From: Deltaproteobacteria bacterium HGW-Deltaproteobacteria-15
GTDB taxonomy: Bacteria; Desulfobacterota; DSM-4660; Desulfatiglandales; HGW-15
Direction: 5' to 3'
NCBI GenBank assembly: GCA_002840535.1
Contig: PHBH01000031.1
Location: forward strand, 1 to 64,000
Length of the DNA: 64,000 nt
Both the position numbers and the translations under genes were made by a program. The notes under the pieces were generated by a model. That model worked only from the letters and a program-made list of their open reading frames with translations, had not been told where the DNA came from and made no database searches. How positions within the stretch are numbered: the first letter of the stretch is position 1; every line of letters starts with the position of its first letter. Positions 1 through 7,125 of the stretch are shown in pieces.

Positions 1-75
1 TGGAGAGACGACTGCACCCTCGGTCTTCTCATTCACCCCTCTCCTCGTCTCTCCATCTCCTCTCAATCCTTATTG

Positions 76-597
76 GTTAGACGCCAATGCTTCAGTTCTC
101 AACGCTTACGTCTCATGGGATTCGCTCGGGAAATCTGCTGCCCGAGCTGTTGGGCGAGCCCGATGAGAATTCCTTCGGGACCCCGGATGTAGCAGAGCCG
201 ATACATGTCTTCATACTGGACCACTTCGCCGACGAGCTTCGCGCCGCGTTTGCCGAGTCGGGCGAGCGTATCATCGATGTCCTCCACGGTGAACATGACG
301 CGTAGGTAGCCTAGAGCGTTCACTGGGGCGCTGCGGTGATCGGCGACCACGGGAGGCGCGAGGAAACGGGATATCTCGAGCCGGCTGTGACCGTCCGGCG
401 TACGCATCATGGCAATCTCGACGCGCATGTCGCTCAATCCAGTGACGCCATCTGCCCAGTCTCCTTCAACTGGGGCGCGTCCCTCTAGCTCGAGACCAAG
501 TTCGGTGAAGAACTCAATGGCGGCATCAATGTCTTCCACCACGATGCCGACGTTGTCCATACGCTTGACCGTCATGATGTCTCCTTGGCGTCTAACG
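76..597. repeat. 12-bp inverted repeats flanking the VOC gene (integron core-like)
   Basis: GTTAGACGCCAA at 76-87 is perfectly inverted as TTGGCGTCTAAC at 586-597. Read on the - strand, the gene sits between a GTTRRRY-type core and an RYYYAAC-type core, as an integron cassette would. The rest of a putative attC would lie at 1-75 and beyond the window edge. An 11-bp inverted repeat (1-11 with 45-55) lies there but is not placed like a canonical attC arm. Cassette identity is therefore inference. Confidence 0.5.
99..575 (-). CDS. VOC-family (glyoxalase/bleomycin-resistance-like) protein
   Basis: The 158-residue product begins MTVKRMDNVGIVVEDIDAA and has the two beta-alpha-beta-beta-beta halves of the vicinal oxygen chelate superfamily, whose members bind a divalent metal and act on small molecules in the cytoplasm. 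The second half contains MFTVEDIDDTLARLGKRGAK and ends with GPEGILIGLAQQLG. The substrate cannot be read from sequence. The ATG start has an AAGGAG ribosome site 6 nt upstream. The start lies only 16 nt inside a GTTAGAC core and the stop 11 nt before its complement GTCTAAC, a layout typical of integron gene cassettes. VOC proteins are frequent cassette cargo. Confidence 0.85.
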   Translation of the reverse strand: MTVKRMDNVGIVVEDIDAAIEFFTELGLELEGRAPVEGDWADGVTGLSDMRVEIAMMRTPDGHSRLEISRFLAPPVVADHRSAPVNALGYLRVMFTVEDIDDTLARLGKRGAKLVGEVVQYEDMYRLCYIRGPEGILIGLAQQLGQQISRANPMRRKR

Positions 598-600
598 AGA

Positions 601-892
601 CTGTCGAAAAAGTGTTAACCGTTCCAGAGTGTGAACTGTCTGGGGTCACCTAACCCTTCGGCACATGGAGATCGTCGATTCTAGTCCTTGTCAGAGGCCA
701 TCTTTTTTCCGACTGCCCACGCACAAACTGCGCCAGGGGTTTTTCGACAGCTTCAACGACAAGCTCACCGAGCTAGAAGCGGGACGCTCTTTCAGAATTC
801 AGTATCTATTCTTCAAGTGAATAATTCTCTACCTATGTAGCGATTCTCCATTCCTGCTGACAACACTGAATTAAATTGTTGAAGAGCGTCCC
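601..892. repeat. Gene-free gap with two nested inverted repeats
   Basis: No convincing gene lies between 576 and 928. CTGTCGAAAAA at 601-611 is inverted at 740-750. GGGACGCTCTT at 781-791 is inverted at 882-892, with an inner AATTCAGT/ACTGAATT pair at 796-803 and 865-872, so 781-892 could fold as one long hairpin. These look like small palindromic elements of unknown origin. Confidence 0.5.
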
Positions 893-928
893 CCTGCTCC
901 CATGTACGTTATCTTTCCCTTATCGCTC

Positions 929-2125
929 CTATTGAGCAGAGCCTCGCCACATGATCTCGAAAAGCCCTCGTAACGCCTTCCCTTTGCACTCACAGGGCGT
1001 GGTGTACATGTTGGGGTCCTTTTCGGCAATCCGGACCAATGCCTCCATCTCGCTCATCATGCGGTCTTCCGTAATGCCTGCATCCCGCAAACTTGAAGGC
1101 TCCCCGATCTCTCTCTGGATGGATTTGATGAGGCCGATGAAGGCTTCCGCCGCATCACCGGGTGATGGATCGTCGATGCCCACGAGCCTGGCCAGCACGG
1201 CAAGGCGTTCGACCGGATCCAGGACGCCTTCGCTCGGCGGATTGGAGGCGATGTAGGAGAGTGAATAAGGCAGGGCAATACCGATGGCGCGCCCGTGCGG
1301 AATGTGGAAGACCGCGCCGGCAGAATGGCCCAGTGCATGGGAGAGGCCGGTATTGCTATTCCCGAAACCCAGACCGGCGATCGTGGCGGCATTCAGCATT
1401 TTCTCCCTCGCCTTGATGTTCGAGCCGTCACGGCAGACCACCGGCAGCCACTCCATGGCCATCTTCACGGCTTGGAGGCAGAGGCCGTCACTGAAATCGT
1501 TCTGTTGCTTGGACGTGTATCCGTCCACGGCATGAGCAATCACGTCGAGACCCGTACTGGCCGTGATGCCCCTCGGCAGGGAGAGGGTCAGCTGGGTCTC
1601 CAGGACGGAGAGATCCGGCACAATGTCGTTGTGGGCAAAGACGATTTTCCGGTTCACGGAACGGTCGGTTAGCACGGCCACCCAGGTCACATCCGCTCCC
1701 GTGCCGCTGGTCGTCGGGACGGCCGCAAACCGCGCCTTTCGGCGGAGATTCAGCTTAGCCTTGGGTAAAACGGACTTTCTAAGATCTCCGGCGGCCAGGT
1801 CCGGCCTCTCGTACAGCACCCAAGCGGCCTTCGCCGTATCAATGGCCGATCCTCCGCCGAACCCGATCACCCACTGGGGACTGGAATCAAGGAGAAAACG
1901 GCTTGCCGCAAGAGCGATGTCCAGGGTGGGATCGGCTTCCACGCCATCCCACATCGTGACCTCATATCCGGCTGCCTTGACGCTCTCAATCAGTTCGCTG
2001 CATTTCTCTTTCAAGTTGCGTTCCGTAATGATCGCCGCACGCGTGCCCTTGCCTTCCAGCTCAGCGGAAAGCCTCTTGATGGCGCCTTTCCCGTATATGA
2101 CTCTCGGACTGAGAAAAAACGGCAT
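929..2125 (-). CDS. Iron-containing (group III) alcohol dehydrogenase
   Basis: This 398-residue protein has the usual length for the Fe-ADH family, which interconverts alcohols and aldehydes or ketones with NAD(P) in the cytoplasm. The nucleotide-binding loop GFGGGSAIDTAK is at residues 88-99 and PTTSGTGADVT at 137-147. Expected metal ligands are present: Asp194 and His198 (TGLDVIAHAVDGY), His263 (LSHALGH) and His277 (HIPHGRA). The ATG start has AAGGAG 7-8 nt upstream. The gene stands alone on the - strand between the VOC gene and the integron array. The substrate is unknown. Confidence 0.9.
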   Translation of the reverse strand: MPFFLSPRVIYGKGAIKRLSAELEGKGTRAAIITERNLKEKCSELIESVKAAGYEVTMWDGVEADPTLDIALAASRFLLDSSPQWVIGFGGGSAIDTAKAAWVLYERPDLAAGDLRKSVLPKAKLNLRRKARFAAVPTTSGTGADVTWVAVLTDRSVNRKIVFAHNDIVPDLSVLETQLTLSLPRGITASTGLDVIAHAVDGYTSKQQNDFSDGLCLQAVKMAMEWLPVVCRDGSNIKAREKMLNAATIAGLGFGNSNTGLSHALGHSAGAVFHIPHGRAIGIALPYSLSYIASNPPSEGVLDPVERLAVLARLVGIDDPSPGDAAEAFIGLIKSIQREIGEPSSLRDAGITEDRMMSEMEALVRIAEKDPNMYTTPCECKGKALRGLFEIMWRGSAQ

Positions 2126-2542
2126 CTCTATTCTCCTTCAATATGGTTTATGCGGTTGGACCGAAACAGACACTGGAGGTAACGGCGCCGGTCTCGGGCA
2201 AATTTCAGCAGGAATTCCTTCTTATGACATCGATGGGTGATATGCCAGACACAACCGGGTATGTAATGTCTGTTTGCCCTGGGCATACACGTCCTAAATT
2301 CTTAAAAGGCAATTTCCGGGATCAAAAACATCGTTCTAAGCCTTGAAATCGCTGCTTTCCAGGAATCTTCTTTGCTTATTACAAAACCTTATGCCGGTCC
2401 GACCCGGGGCCAACGGGGCCAAGTGTATAGGACCAGGACGCCAATCAGGTTAGGGGTCTTCCTTATGATCTGTCGTGCTTCGGATAGGTAGTTCTGCGAT
2501 TCCTTCTGCATTGATCGCCTACAAGGTCGTTTCAATTCTGCG
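2126..2542. other. Intergenic stretch without a recognisable gene
   Basis: About 420 bp between the alcohol dehydrogenase start and the distal attC of the integron. I see no supported reading frame, no further complete attC and no copy of the GTTATAC core that a fourth cassette would be expected to need. It may be decayed cassette DNA or the chromosomal flank of the array. Confidence 0.4.
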
Positions 2543-2630
2543 GTATAACGATTGAACTCACTTGCCGCGCCACTATGCCTTGAGCCAAAACCGTGGCGGA
2601 ATCGCGGTCAAGTGTAGTGATGGGTTATTT
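2543..2630 (-). other. attC-like recombination site of cassette 3
   Basis: On the - strand the site runs from AAATAAC (2630-2624) to GTTATAC (2549-2543). The arms at 2556-2569 and 2603-2618 pair (+ strand ACTCACTTGCCGCG with CGCGGTCAAGTGTAGT) leaving two extra bases on one arm, the extrahelical bases that orient attC sites. An inner CGCCAC/GTGGCG pair at 2568-2573 and 2593-2598 extends the stem. The stop codon of the cassette gene falls inside the first core. Confidence 0.82.
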
Positions 2631-2960
2631 TTCAATGACATTTATTTTTAGTAAATGCGCGCACACATAATCGAGAGAAATATATTTAATGCTGAATCCA
2701 ACTGCGAGCCATTTCAGAAGAGGCGGCATTCTTATAAGCTTGTCTGAAATAGCAAACATCCCGTTAAAAATATAGATAGTTGCAAGGATTGAAATCCACA
2801 TGACAAAGAAATACTTCCAAAACTTCAATTTTACTGGCTGATCGCAAACTCGGCATTTCTTGGCCCACGTAAATCGGCCAAATATGGTGTGAATTCCCCA
2901 TAGTGTCGCAGCTTGCCTGTGGCAATAAGGACAGCTAAGAATTTTTAGATTAATCGGCAT
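2625..2960 (-). CDS. Cassette 3: zinc-ribbon membrane protein, function unknown
   Basis: The 111-residue protein is not recognised as a named family. It has CPYC at residues 10-13 and CRVC about 25 residues later, a likely zinc ribbon, followed by two hydrophobic segments (about residues 50-70 and 82-100), so a small membrane protein with a cytoplasmic metal knob is plausible. The ATG lies 12 nt after the cassette core with no clear ribosome site, and the TAA stop overlaps the attC core. Expression would depend on the cassette promoter. The base composition is more AT-rich than neighbouring core genes, which fits acquired DNA. Confidence 0.72.
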   Translation of the reverse strand: MPINLKILSCPYCHRQAATLWGIHTIFGRFTWAKKCRVCDQPVKLKFWKYFFVMWISILATIYIFNGMFAISDKLIRMPPLLKWLAVGFSIKYISLDYVCAHLLKINVIEK

Positions 2961-2966
2961 AAAGAA

Positions 2967-3028
2967 AAATAACGAAGAGTTCAGTTGCGCCGGGCAGTAT
3001 CGGCGTCAACTGGAACGACGGGTTATGC
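2967..3028 (-). other. attC-like recombination site of cassette 2
   Basis: On the - strand it runs from GCATAAC (3028-3022) to GTTATTT (2973-2967). The arms are + strand GTTCAGTTGCGCCG (2979-2992) and CGGCGTCAACTGGAAC (3001-3016). They pair along their length with two unpaired bases on the second arm. The loop is GGCAGTAT, the same 8 nt as in the next attC. At about 60 bp it has the size of the classical 59-base element. Confidence 0.87.
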
Positions 3029-3073
3029 CGTTTTCTTTCTGTCAAATAGACTACTGGTGCCATTCAGATTTGT

Positions 3074-3493
3074 TCACTCTTTTCTATCGTAGGAACGGCT
3101 TCTTTTCATCAGGAAATACCCTGCGGTCAGTGCAAAAACAATGGAGGCAATTCCAATAAGGATCAGACTGTCCACCTCCTTCAAGTCTAAGATGATCACC
3201 TTACGGGCAATCGCGATGAGGGCCACGGAGAGAACCACCTCATAATGTGGTTGGTCTTGGGTAATATAGGTCTTCATTATTGTCTCGAGAAGTTCAATGC
3301 CTATTAAAACCAACATAAAGAGTCCAAAAATGTCCAGCAGTTCGTCAACACTGAGTATGACATAGGGCGAGGTTGTGATATCTTTGATGATGAGCCAGGC
3401 AAGATCGAGCGTGGCAAGCAACAGAACGATTGCCATCATGACCATGAGAGTCTGAATCATTAGCTTTTCAAACTTCTTTAGAATGGAAAACAT
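3074..3493 (-). CDS. Cassette 2: PsiE-like (phosphate-starvation-inducible E) membrane protein
   Basis: This 139-residue protein has about four hydrophobic segments (near residues 13-36, 50-72, 80-100 and 108-128) and the PsiE-family features of an acidic DELLDIFGLFMLVLIGIEL stretch followed by VVLSVALIAIARKVIILD. PsiE proteins are small inner-membrane proteins, phosphate-starvation inducible in E. coli, and their biochemical role is unknown. The ATG start has a loosely spaced GGAG upstream. The gene fills an integron cassette and its attC begins about 46 nt after the stop, so it is probably a transferred copy. Confidence 0.82.
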   Translation of the reverse strand: MFSILKKFEKLMIQTLMVMMAIVLLLATLDLAWLIIKDITTSPYVILSVDELLDIFGLFMLVLIGIELLETIMKTYITQDQPHYEVVLSVALIAIARKVIILDLKEVDSLILIGIASIVFALTAGYFLMKRSRSYDRKE

Positions 3494-3545
3494 AGTCCAA
3501 CTGCTCCATTTACAAAAATGATGGTTGCTGCACTCTTCATTCTGG

Positions 3546-3608
3546 GCATAACGCTGAGCCTCAGCAGCGCGCGGCAGTATGCGCGTCGGCTGTAGGCTCT
3601 TGTTGGGG
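3546..3608 (-). other. attC-like recombination site of cassette 1
   Basis: On the - strand it runs from CCCCAAC (3608-3602) to GTTATGC (3552-3546). The arms are + strand GAGCCTCAGCAGCGCGC (3556-3572) and GCGCGTCGGCTGTAGGCTC (3581-3599), pairing with two extra bases on the second arm. The loop is again GGCAGTAT. The gene stop is 8 nt from the first core. Confidence 0.87.
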
Positions 3609-3615
3609 TTTCTTC

Positions 3616-4119
3616 TTAGAGCAAATTTTCTTCAATGATGGACCACTTATCCTTGTATGGTCTCAAGGTCTTCTCCGGGATGGCACAATGCAAGGAATCC
3701 CATTTCTGAGCACGCTTGCCGCCATGCCTACCAAGATAAGCTTTATGCTCCTTTACGATTAGGTCGCGCAACCTGCGCCAAGTCAGGATGTAGAACCGGT
3801 CAGCGCCATGTATATCGATCAAAACGAAAACCACCACTAAACGTTGAACGGGGCACCGTATGGGTCTTCCGACAATTTGGTACTTCCCATTGAAAGTGAT
3901 GTCGCAGAATTTGGTGAGTTCGCCAAACTGCCAGGACGGGTGTCGACTAGCTTTGACTTGAACTGAAACATGCCTGCCTTCTTCATCTGATGCAATGATG
4001 TCATAATAAGGCACGTTTCCGGTGAAGGTGGTTGCGATCAGCCCTCTTCTGGATAGTTCGGCTGCAACAAGATATTCACCAGCTTGTCCAACGAGCTTGT
4101 TATTGCGTCCAGTGCTCAC
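3616..4119 (-). CDS. Cassette 1: PDDEXK nuclease-like protein, function unknown
   Basis: The 167-residue product has a recognisable restriction-endonuclease-like core: Glu15 in GQAGEYLVAAELSRRG, Asp40 in VPYYDIIASDEEGRH, then Gln54-Val-Lys56 in VSVQVKASRH. This E-D-QxK arrangement resembles archaeal Holliday-junction resolvase-like and DUF4365-like proteins. The C-terminal half is basic and rich in Trp and Tyr. I infer a DNA-binding or nuclease-fold protein; activity is not shown. The start is GTG, chosen because AAGGAG lies 4 nt upstream and it is 12 nt from the GTTGGGG core. It is the attI-proximal cassette, the position best placed for expression from Pc. Confidence 0.78.
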   Translation of the reverse strand: MSTGRNNKLVGQAGEYLVAAELSRRGLIATTFTGNVPYYDIIASDEEGRHVSVQVKASRHPSWQFGELTKFCDITFNGKYQIVGRPIRCPVQRLVVVFVLIDIHGADRFYILTWRRLRDLIVKEHKAYLGRHGGKRAQKWDSLHCAIPEKTLRPYKDKWSIIEENLL

Positions 4120-4131
4120 TCTTCTCCTTTA

Positions 4132-4138
4132 CCCCAAC
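4132..4138 (-). other. Putative attI junction core (GTTGGGG)
   Basis: On the - strand GTTGGGG at 4138-4132 marks where cassette 1 joins the integron platform. It is the exact complement of the first core of the cassette 1 attC, as expected for a cassette inserted at attI. The remainder of attI should lie between 4138 and the integrase remnant, but integrase-specific binding repeats cannot be defined by eye. Confidence 0.65.
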
Positions 4139-4167
4139 CATTAATTCACAGGTAATTTTGCATTGAT

Positions 4168-4196
4168 AATATGATAATTAAAGAGTTTTCTGGCAA
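4168..4196 (-). promoter_or_regulatory. Candidate cassette promoter Pc
   Basis: Reading on the - strand, TTGCCA (4196-4191) is followed after 17 nt by CATATT (4173-4168). It points from the integrase remnant into the cassettes and lies about 30 nt upstream of the attI core, where Pc sits in many integrons. The -10 match is modest. Confidence 0.45.
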
Positions 4197-4249
4197 TTCT
4201 GCCTGGTACCTATTATCAGCACATCAAGGCCACCATTCACAGGGATGCT

Positions 4250-4499
4250 ATGCCGGATATGAAGAGAGATCACCCACAGACCCAGCCAAAGCTCCTCGTG
4301 GAGGTGCCGCGTTATCTCCGACTGCACCACTACTCCATCCACACGGAAAGATCCTATATCGAATGGATCGTCAGGTTCGGACTTCTTTCCTCCGGAATCC
4401 CGGATCGAATCCTTCCTCACACATCTCGCTGTGGATGAGCAAGTTGCGCCCGCCACCCAGAACCAAGCTATGAACCTTGGGTATGACCTTTCAGCTTGA
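4250..4499 (+). pseudogene. intI: Integron integrase (IntI) N-terminal remnant, frameshifted and truncated
   Basis: Translation from ATG 4250 gives an IntI-type N-terminus with PKLLVEVPRYLRLHHYS and THERSYIEWIVRFG-like sequence, the core-binding domain of tyrosine recombinases that move gene cassettes. Around 4379 the frame is lost. The next frame (codons from 4380) continues with IESFLTHLAVDEQVAPATQN and QAMN, the following conserved IntI block, then stops at 4497-4499. Several residues between the blocks are missing. The whole catalytic domain (Arg, His, Tyr residues) is absent. AGGGA lies 5 nt before the ATG. The orientation, away from the cassettes, is the normal one for intI. Confidence 0.85.
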
Positions 4500-4512
4500 A
4501 GCCAAAACAAAA

Positions 4513-4541
4513 ACCCCACTCTCATGGATGAGAAATGGGGT
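4513..4541. terminator. Hairpin after the integrase remnant
   Basis: ACCCCA and TGGGGT enclose TCTCAT/ATGAGA, giving a stable stem with a short loop at 4513-4541. There is no clear U-tract on either strand, so the terminator assignment is tentative. Confidence 0.35.
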
Positions 4542-4602
4542 CTGGGGGGCCTTGATTCATGGCTTCATCTCCGTTGGGTGAACAGATAGAGCCCAAGATT
4601 TC

Positions 4603-4650
4603 CGTGCAAGATTACAACTCTCGCCAATTCTGTCAAGGGATTTCGAGGGT
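4603..4650 (+). repeat. Dispersed repeat, copy 1 (second copy 13177-13224)
   Basis: A 45-48 bp block containing CGCCAATTCTGTCAAG and ATTTCGAGG occurs here and again near 13177-13224 in the same orientation with few mismatches. Both copies are followed within about 15-40 bp by GAGGTCN-type 7-bp arrays, so the composite structure is repeated. The two copies bracket the catabolic cluster on the - strand. Confidence 0.6.
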
Positions 4651-4660
4651 TAACGTGTAA

Positions 4661-4761
4661 GTCAGAGGACAGAGATCGGAGGTCAGAGGGCAGAGATCAG
4701 AGTCGGAGGTCGGAGATCAGAGATCAGAGGTTGGAGGTCAGATGGCAAGCCAGAGATCAGC
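4661..4761 (+). repeat. 7-bp tandem array (GGAGGTC/AGAGATC type) in a gene-free gap
   Basis: Degenerate copies of a 7-bp unit of the form RGAGRTC run through this stretch. The surrounding gap (4542-5134) holds no supported gene. It also contains a GTCTGGATC/GATCCAGAC hairpin at about 4882-4909 and a CGCGGAGACGCAGGGCACGC segment of a repeat type common in intergenic DNA. Confidence 0.6.
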
Positions 4762-5134
4762 ATAGCCGCTGGCCGAGTGGCCGGTTTTATCGAACATGAA
4801 ACTCCACTGTACTGTTGTGAAAGCCGTAAAAAATTCTTGTTCACCGCGGAGACGCAGGGCACGCAGAGAGGACAAGTTATTTGTCTGGATCTGGAGACGG
4901 CGATCCAGACAAAACCCTCCCGCTAAACGTCAGCGGGATCTTCGCTGCGCTAGGATCAGCCAACAGCCGCTACCGCGGCCTCTTTTGACAGAATGGACTG
5001 CCGACTGTCCCATAGTTGTTGCCGGAAGGCGAGCTGTTTTTCATTGCCGGTGGCACATCCCGCGTCCCTATGCGGGGCCTCTCACGCCCAATGAAAAAGA
5101 AAAGTGCTTGGGGCTGGGATCTGGAGAAGAGCTA

Positions 5135-5428
5135 CTAAGCCGGAGCGTTGATTGAATTTTTCAGAGACTTGTCTGCGGCGTTCTCACCCACCGGAGAGTC
5201 ATGCTTTATACCGATCAGGCCATCCACCGAAAGATCTTCATCGAGATCAGGCCAGTGGATCCCATAGCCGCTGGGAGATACCAGAAAATTCTTTCGTTCC
5301 TCTAAAGTGGCTGAAGCGAGTCGTTGCGATTGGCGGGATACGTCCACCTCGTAATCCTTGCCATCCACCCGCAACAGCATTGTTGTACCTCTGAAAGATA
5401 CCCTTTCCACTTCGTGAACCTTATCCAT
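5135..5428 (-). CDS. DUF2442 family protein
   Basis: The 97-residue protein shows the DUF2442 signature: a beta-rich N-terminus (VERVSFRGTTMLLRVDGKDYEVD) and the motif GIHWPDLDEDLSVDGLIGI at residues 55-73. The family's biochemical role is unknown and some members sit in toxin-antitoxin-like pairs. The ATG start follows AAGG and lies only 3 bp past the stop of the FAD oxidase gene, so it is the last gene of that transcript. The C-terminal 25 residues are unlike the family core. I see no DUF4160 partner. Confidence 0.8.
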   Translation of the reverse strand: MDKVHEVERVSFRGTTMLLRVDGKDYEVDVSRQSQRLASATLEERKNFLVSPSGYGIHWPDLDEDLSVDGLIGIKHDSPVGENAADKSLKNSINAPA

Positions 5429-5431
5429 TCC

Positions 5432-7102
5432 TTACCTTTTTTGGGAATCCGGCTCGTCCAGGGTCAGGTAGTATTCATCCCCGAGATTGTTGGGGTTGAA
5501 GGCCTCCTTGATTTTCCGCTGGTATCGGAATACGGCAGGCTTGGGAGATCTCGCGAGGGCTCGCTCGCGCACTTCTTTGGGAGTGGCCCGGCCGTCCGCT
5601 CCTCTTGAAAGGGCGTTTGACCTTTCCATGCCGGGTCCCATCCCCTTTTGCAGACCGTATTGGAAGCAGGCGTCGAAGAACTCGCACGTACCCTCCACCG
5701 AATCCTTGTCGGCAGGGTCAAAATGGGCGAAGTTCTCCCACATGCAGATGCCTCCGCCGCCAAGTCCCCCCAATCCTCCGATCATGCAATCGCCGCCGGC
5801 ATCCACCATGGCGCCCTTCTCCTCCCATTTCCTTTTGAATTCCCCGGCATCTTCGGCATGAGCTGCGCCGAAATCCGGAGGACCGAGCATGCCGAAGCAG
5901 CCGTCATATCCACCGCCGTAGACGAGGTTCAGGTTCTTGTGACCCACCCTGATGAGGTAAAGGAGAGACCATTGCTCCATTTCGGGAACATTCATGGCCT
6001 CCACCTTCCATCCGCCGGTCTCCGCCAGAATCAGGTTGAGGGCCTTTTCCTGCCATTCAATGTCCCTGGGGGTCATGCCGGCCAGCACGATCTGGAAATC
6101 GTGCTTCATCTCTTCATTCAATTTCTGCACGGCCGGATCCCTCACGAGCTCTTCAAGATCGCTCAGCGTTTTCGTGGGATCCGTGAGGATCCGGATCATG
6201 GCCGCCTTAAGATCCCTTCCGAGAAGATTGAACTGCCTGTGGGCAATGTATCCTATACCCGCATCCCAGATCCGGTGGCAGGCATCGGCCCAGCTCTTCC
6301 AGTTCGGGAATGCAAGCGTATAAGCCCTGAAGTTGTCCGGCAATACCGTCCTGTACGCCGGAACCGTTCCCTCTACCGGGAGACCGGCCGGTCCGGGCCA
6401 TGGATAGAGCTTAATGGCGCATTTCGTGAAGACACCCATCGCCCCTCTCGCGCCCGAGACACCCCTGACGATGCCCCTTGCACCCGGCCCGGGCCCTTCA
6501 CCGCAGAACCATCCCAGCCCCGAACCAAGAGACCCTGTTCTCAGAAACTTTCCATCCGGCATGACCCACTCCACGCCGAGCAGGTTCTCCTCGCTGAAAC
6601 CCATGGAGATCGTATCCGGCCCCGGCCCGACGTAGGACGTAGCGCTTGCAAGAGGGGAACAATTGGAGCCGGCGCCGATGATGTGGGTGTTCAGCCCCCT
6701 CTTCATGAGCTCGGCCTGGAGGTTTGCCCCGATGACATGGGGTTCGATCACCGCAAACATGTTCTTTTCATCTATCTCCAGGATCCGGTCCATCCTCGTC
6801 AGATCCAGTTGGATGGTGTTCTCATAGGAGGGATAACCCATTGCGGACCAGAAGGTGCTGGAGGCCTTCAGCCTTATCCTGTACCGGTTGCAGATTCTGA
6901 CAATCGCCTGCACCTCCTCGGCGCTTCCAGGCAACAGAACCGCCTCCCCCTTCGGCGTGAGAGTCTTGAAAAAAGGCCCGATGTGAATGGCGGTCTGGCT
7001 CAGGGAATACCGGTAAGACTCGAGGACAGCGGGATCCTCGCAGATGTACTCGGCGCCGACGATATCCTCCAGGGCCTGATAGACTTTTCTCTTAAGGGAC
7101 AT
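5432..7102 (-). CDS. FAD-binding oxidase (p-cresol methylhydroxylase/glycolate-oxidase type)
   Basis: From the chosen ATG the protein has 556 residues. The N-terminal half is a PCMH-type FAD domain with LLPGSAEEVQAIVRICNRY, DLTRMDRILEIDEKNMFAVIEP and the flavin-contacting region around SYVGPGPDTISMGF. The C-terminal half is an FAD-linked oxidase substrate cap, ending with the typical IKEAFNPNNLGDEYY. The family oxidises hydroxy acids or aromatic alcohols and cresols; the substrate here is unknown. The start at 7102 is preferred over codons further up because GAGGAA precedes it and the upstream sequence is a tandem repeat. It lies in a run with an iron-sulfur protein and a second FAD oxidase, suggesting one multi-subunit electron-transferring complex. 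Confidence 0.85.
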   Translation of the reverse strand: MSLKRKVYQALEDIVGAEYICEDPAVLESYRYSLSQTAIHIGPFFKTLTPKGEAVLLPGSAEEVQAIVRICNRYRIRLKASSTFWSAMGYPSYENTIQLDLTRMDRILEIDEKNMFAVIEPHVIGANLQAELMKRGLNTHIIGAGSNCSPLASATSYVGPGPDTISMGFSEENLLGVEWVMPDGKFLRTGSLGSGLGWFCGEGPGPGARGIVRGVSGARGAMGVFTKCAIKLYPWPGPAGLPVEGTVPAYRTVLPDNFRAYTLAFPNWKSWADACHRIWDAGIGYIAHRQFNLLGRDLKAAMIRILTDPTKTLSDLEELVRDPAVQKLNEEMKHDFQIVLAGMTPRDIEWQEKALNLILAETGGWKVEAMNVPEMEQWSLLYLIRVGHKNLNLVYGGGYDGCFGMLGPPDFGAAHAEDAGEFKRKWEEKGAMVDAGGDCMIGGLGGLGGGGICMWENFAHFDPADKDSVEGTCEFFDACFQYGLQKGMGPGMERSNALSRGADGRATPKEVRERALARSPKPAVFRYQRKIKEAFNPNNLGDEYYLTLDEPDSQKR

Positions 7103-7125
7103 TCGATTCTTCCTCTCAGGAAAGG

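Larger units (their letters stand above)
2543..4499. mobile_element. Fossil integron: decayed intI, attI/Pc region and three gene cassettes
   Basis: The integrase remnant is on + at 4250-4499 and three cassettes run away from it on -, the standard divergent integron layout. Cassette 1 spans about 3552-4137, cassette 2 2973-3551 and cassette 3 2549-2972. Each carries one - strand gene starting 12-60 nt inside the cassette and one attC-like hairpin after the stop. Core sites pair cassette by cassette: GTTGGGG/CCCCAAC, GTTATGC/GCATAAC and GTTATTT/AAATAAC. This is the relation expected because each cassette's 5' end derives from the same site as the start of its own attC. The integrase is broken, so the array should be immobile unless an integrase is supplied elsewhere. 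Confidence 0.88.

Noticed and set aside
601..750. A complete attC site upstream of the VOC gene
   Set aside because: The 11-bp arms are placed near the GTTAGAC core, but the opposite RYYYAAC core is missing next to the other arm, so the fold is not a canonical attC.
665..820. A 51-codon + strand frame (MEIVDSSPCQ...) in the first gap
   Set aside because: No ribosome site or family; part of it is formed by the inverted repeats of the gap.
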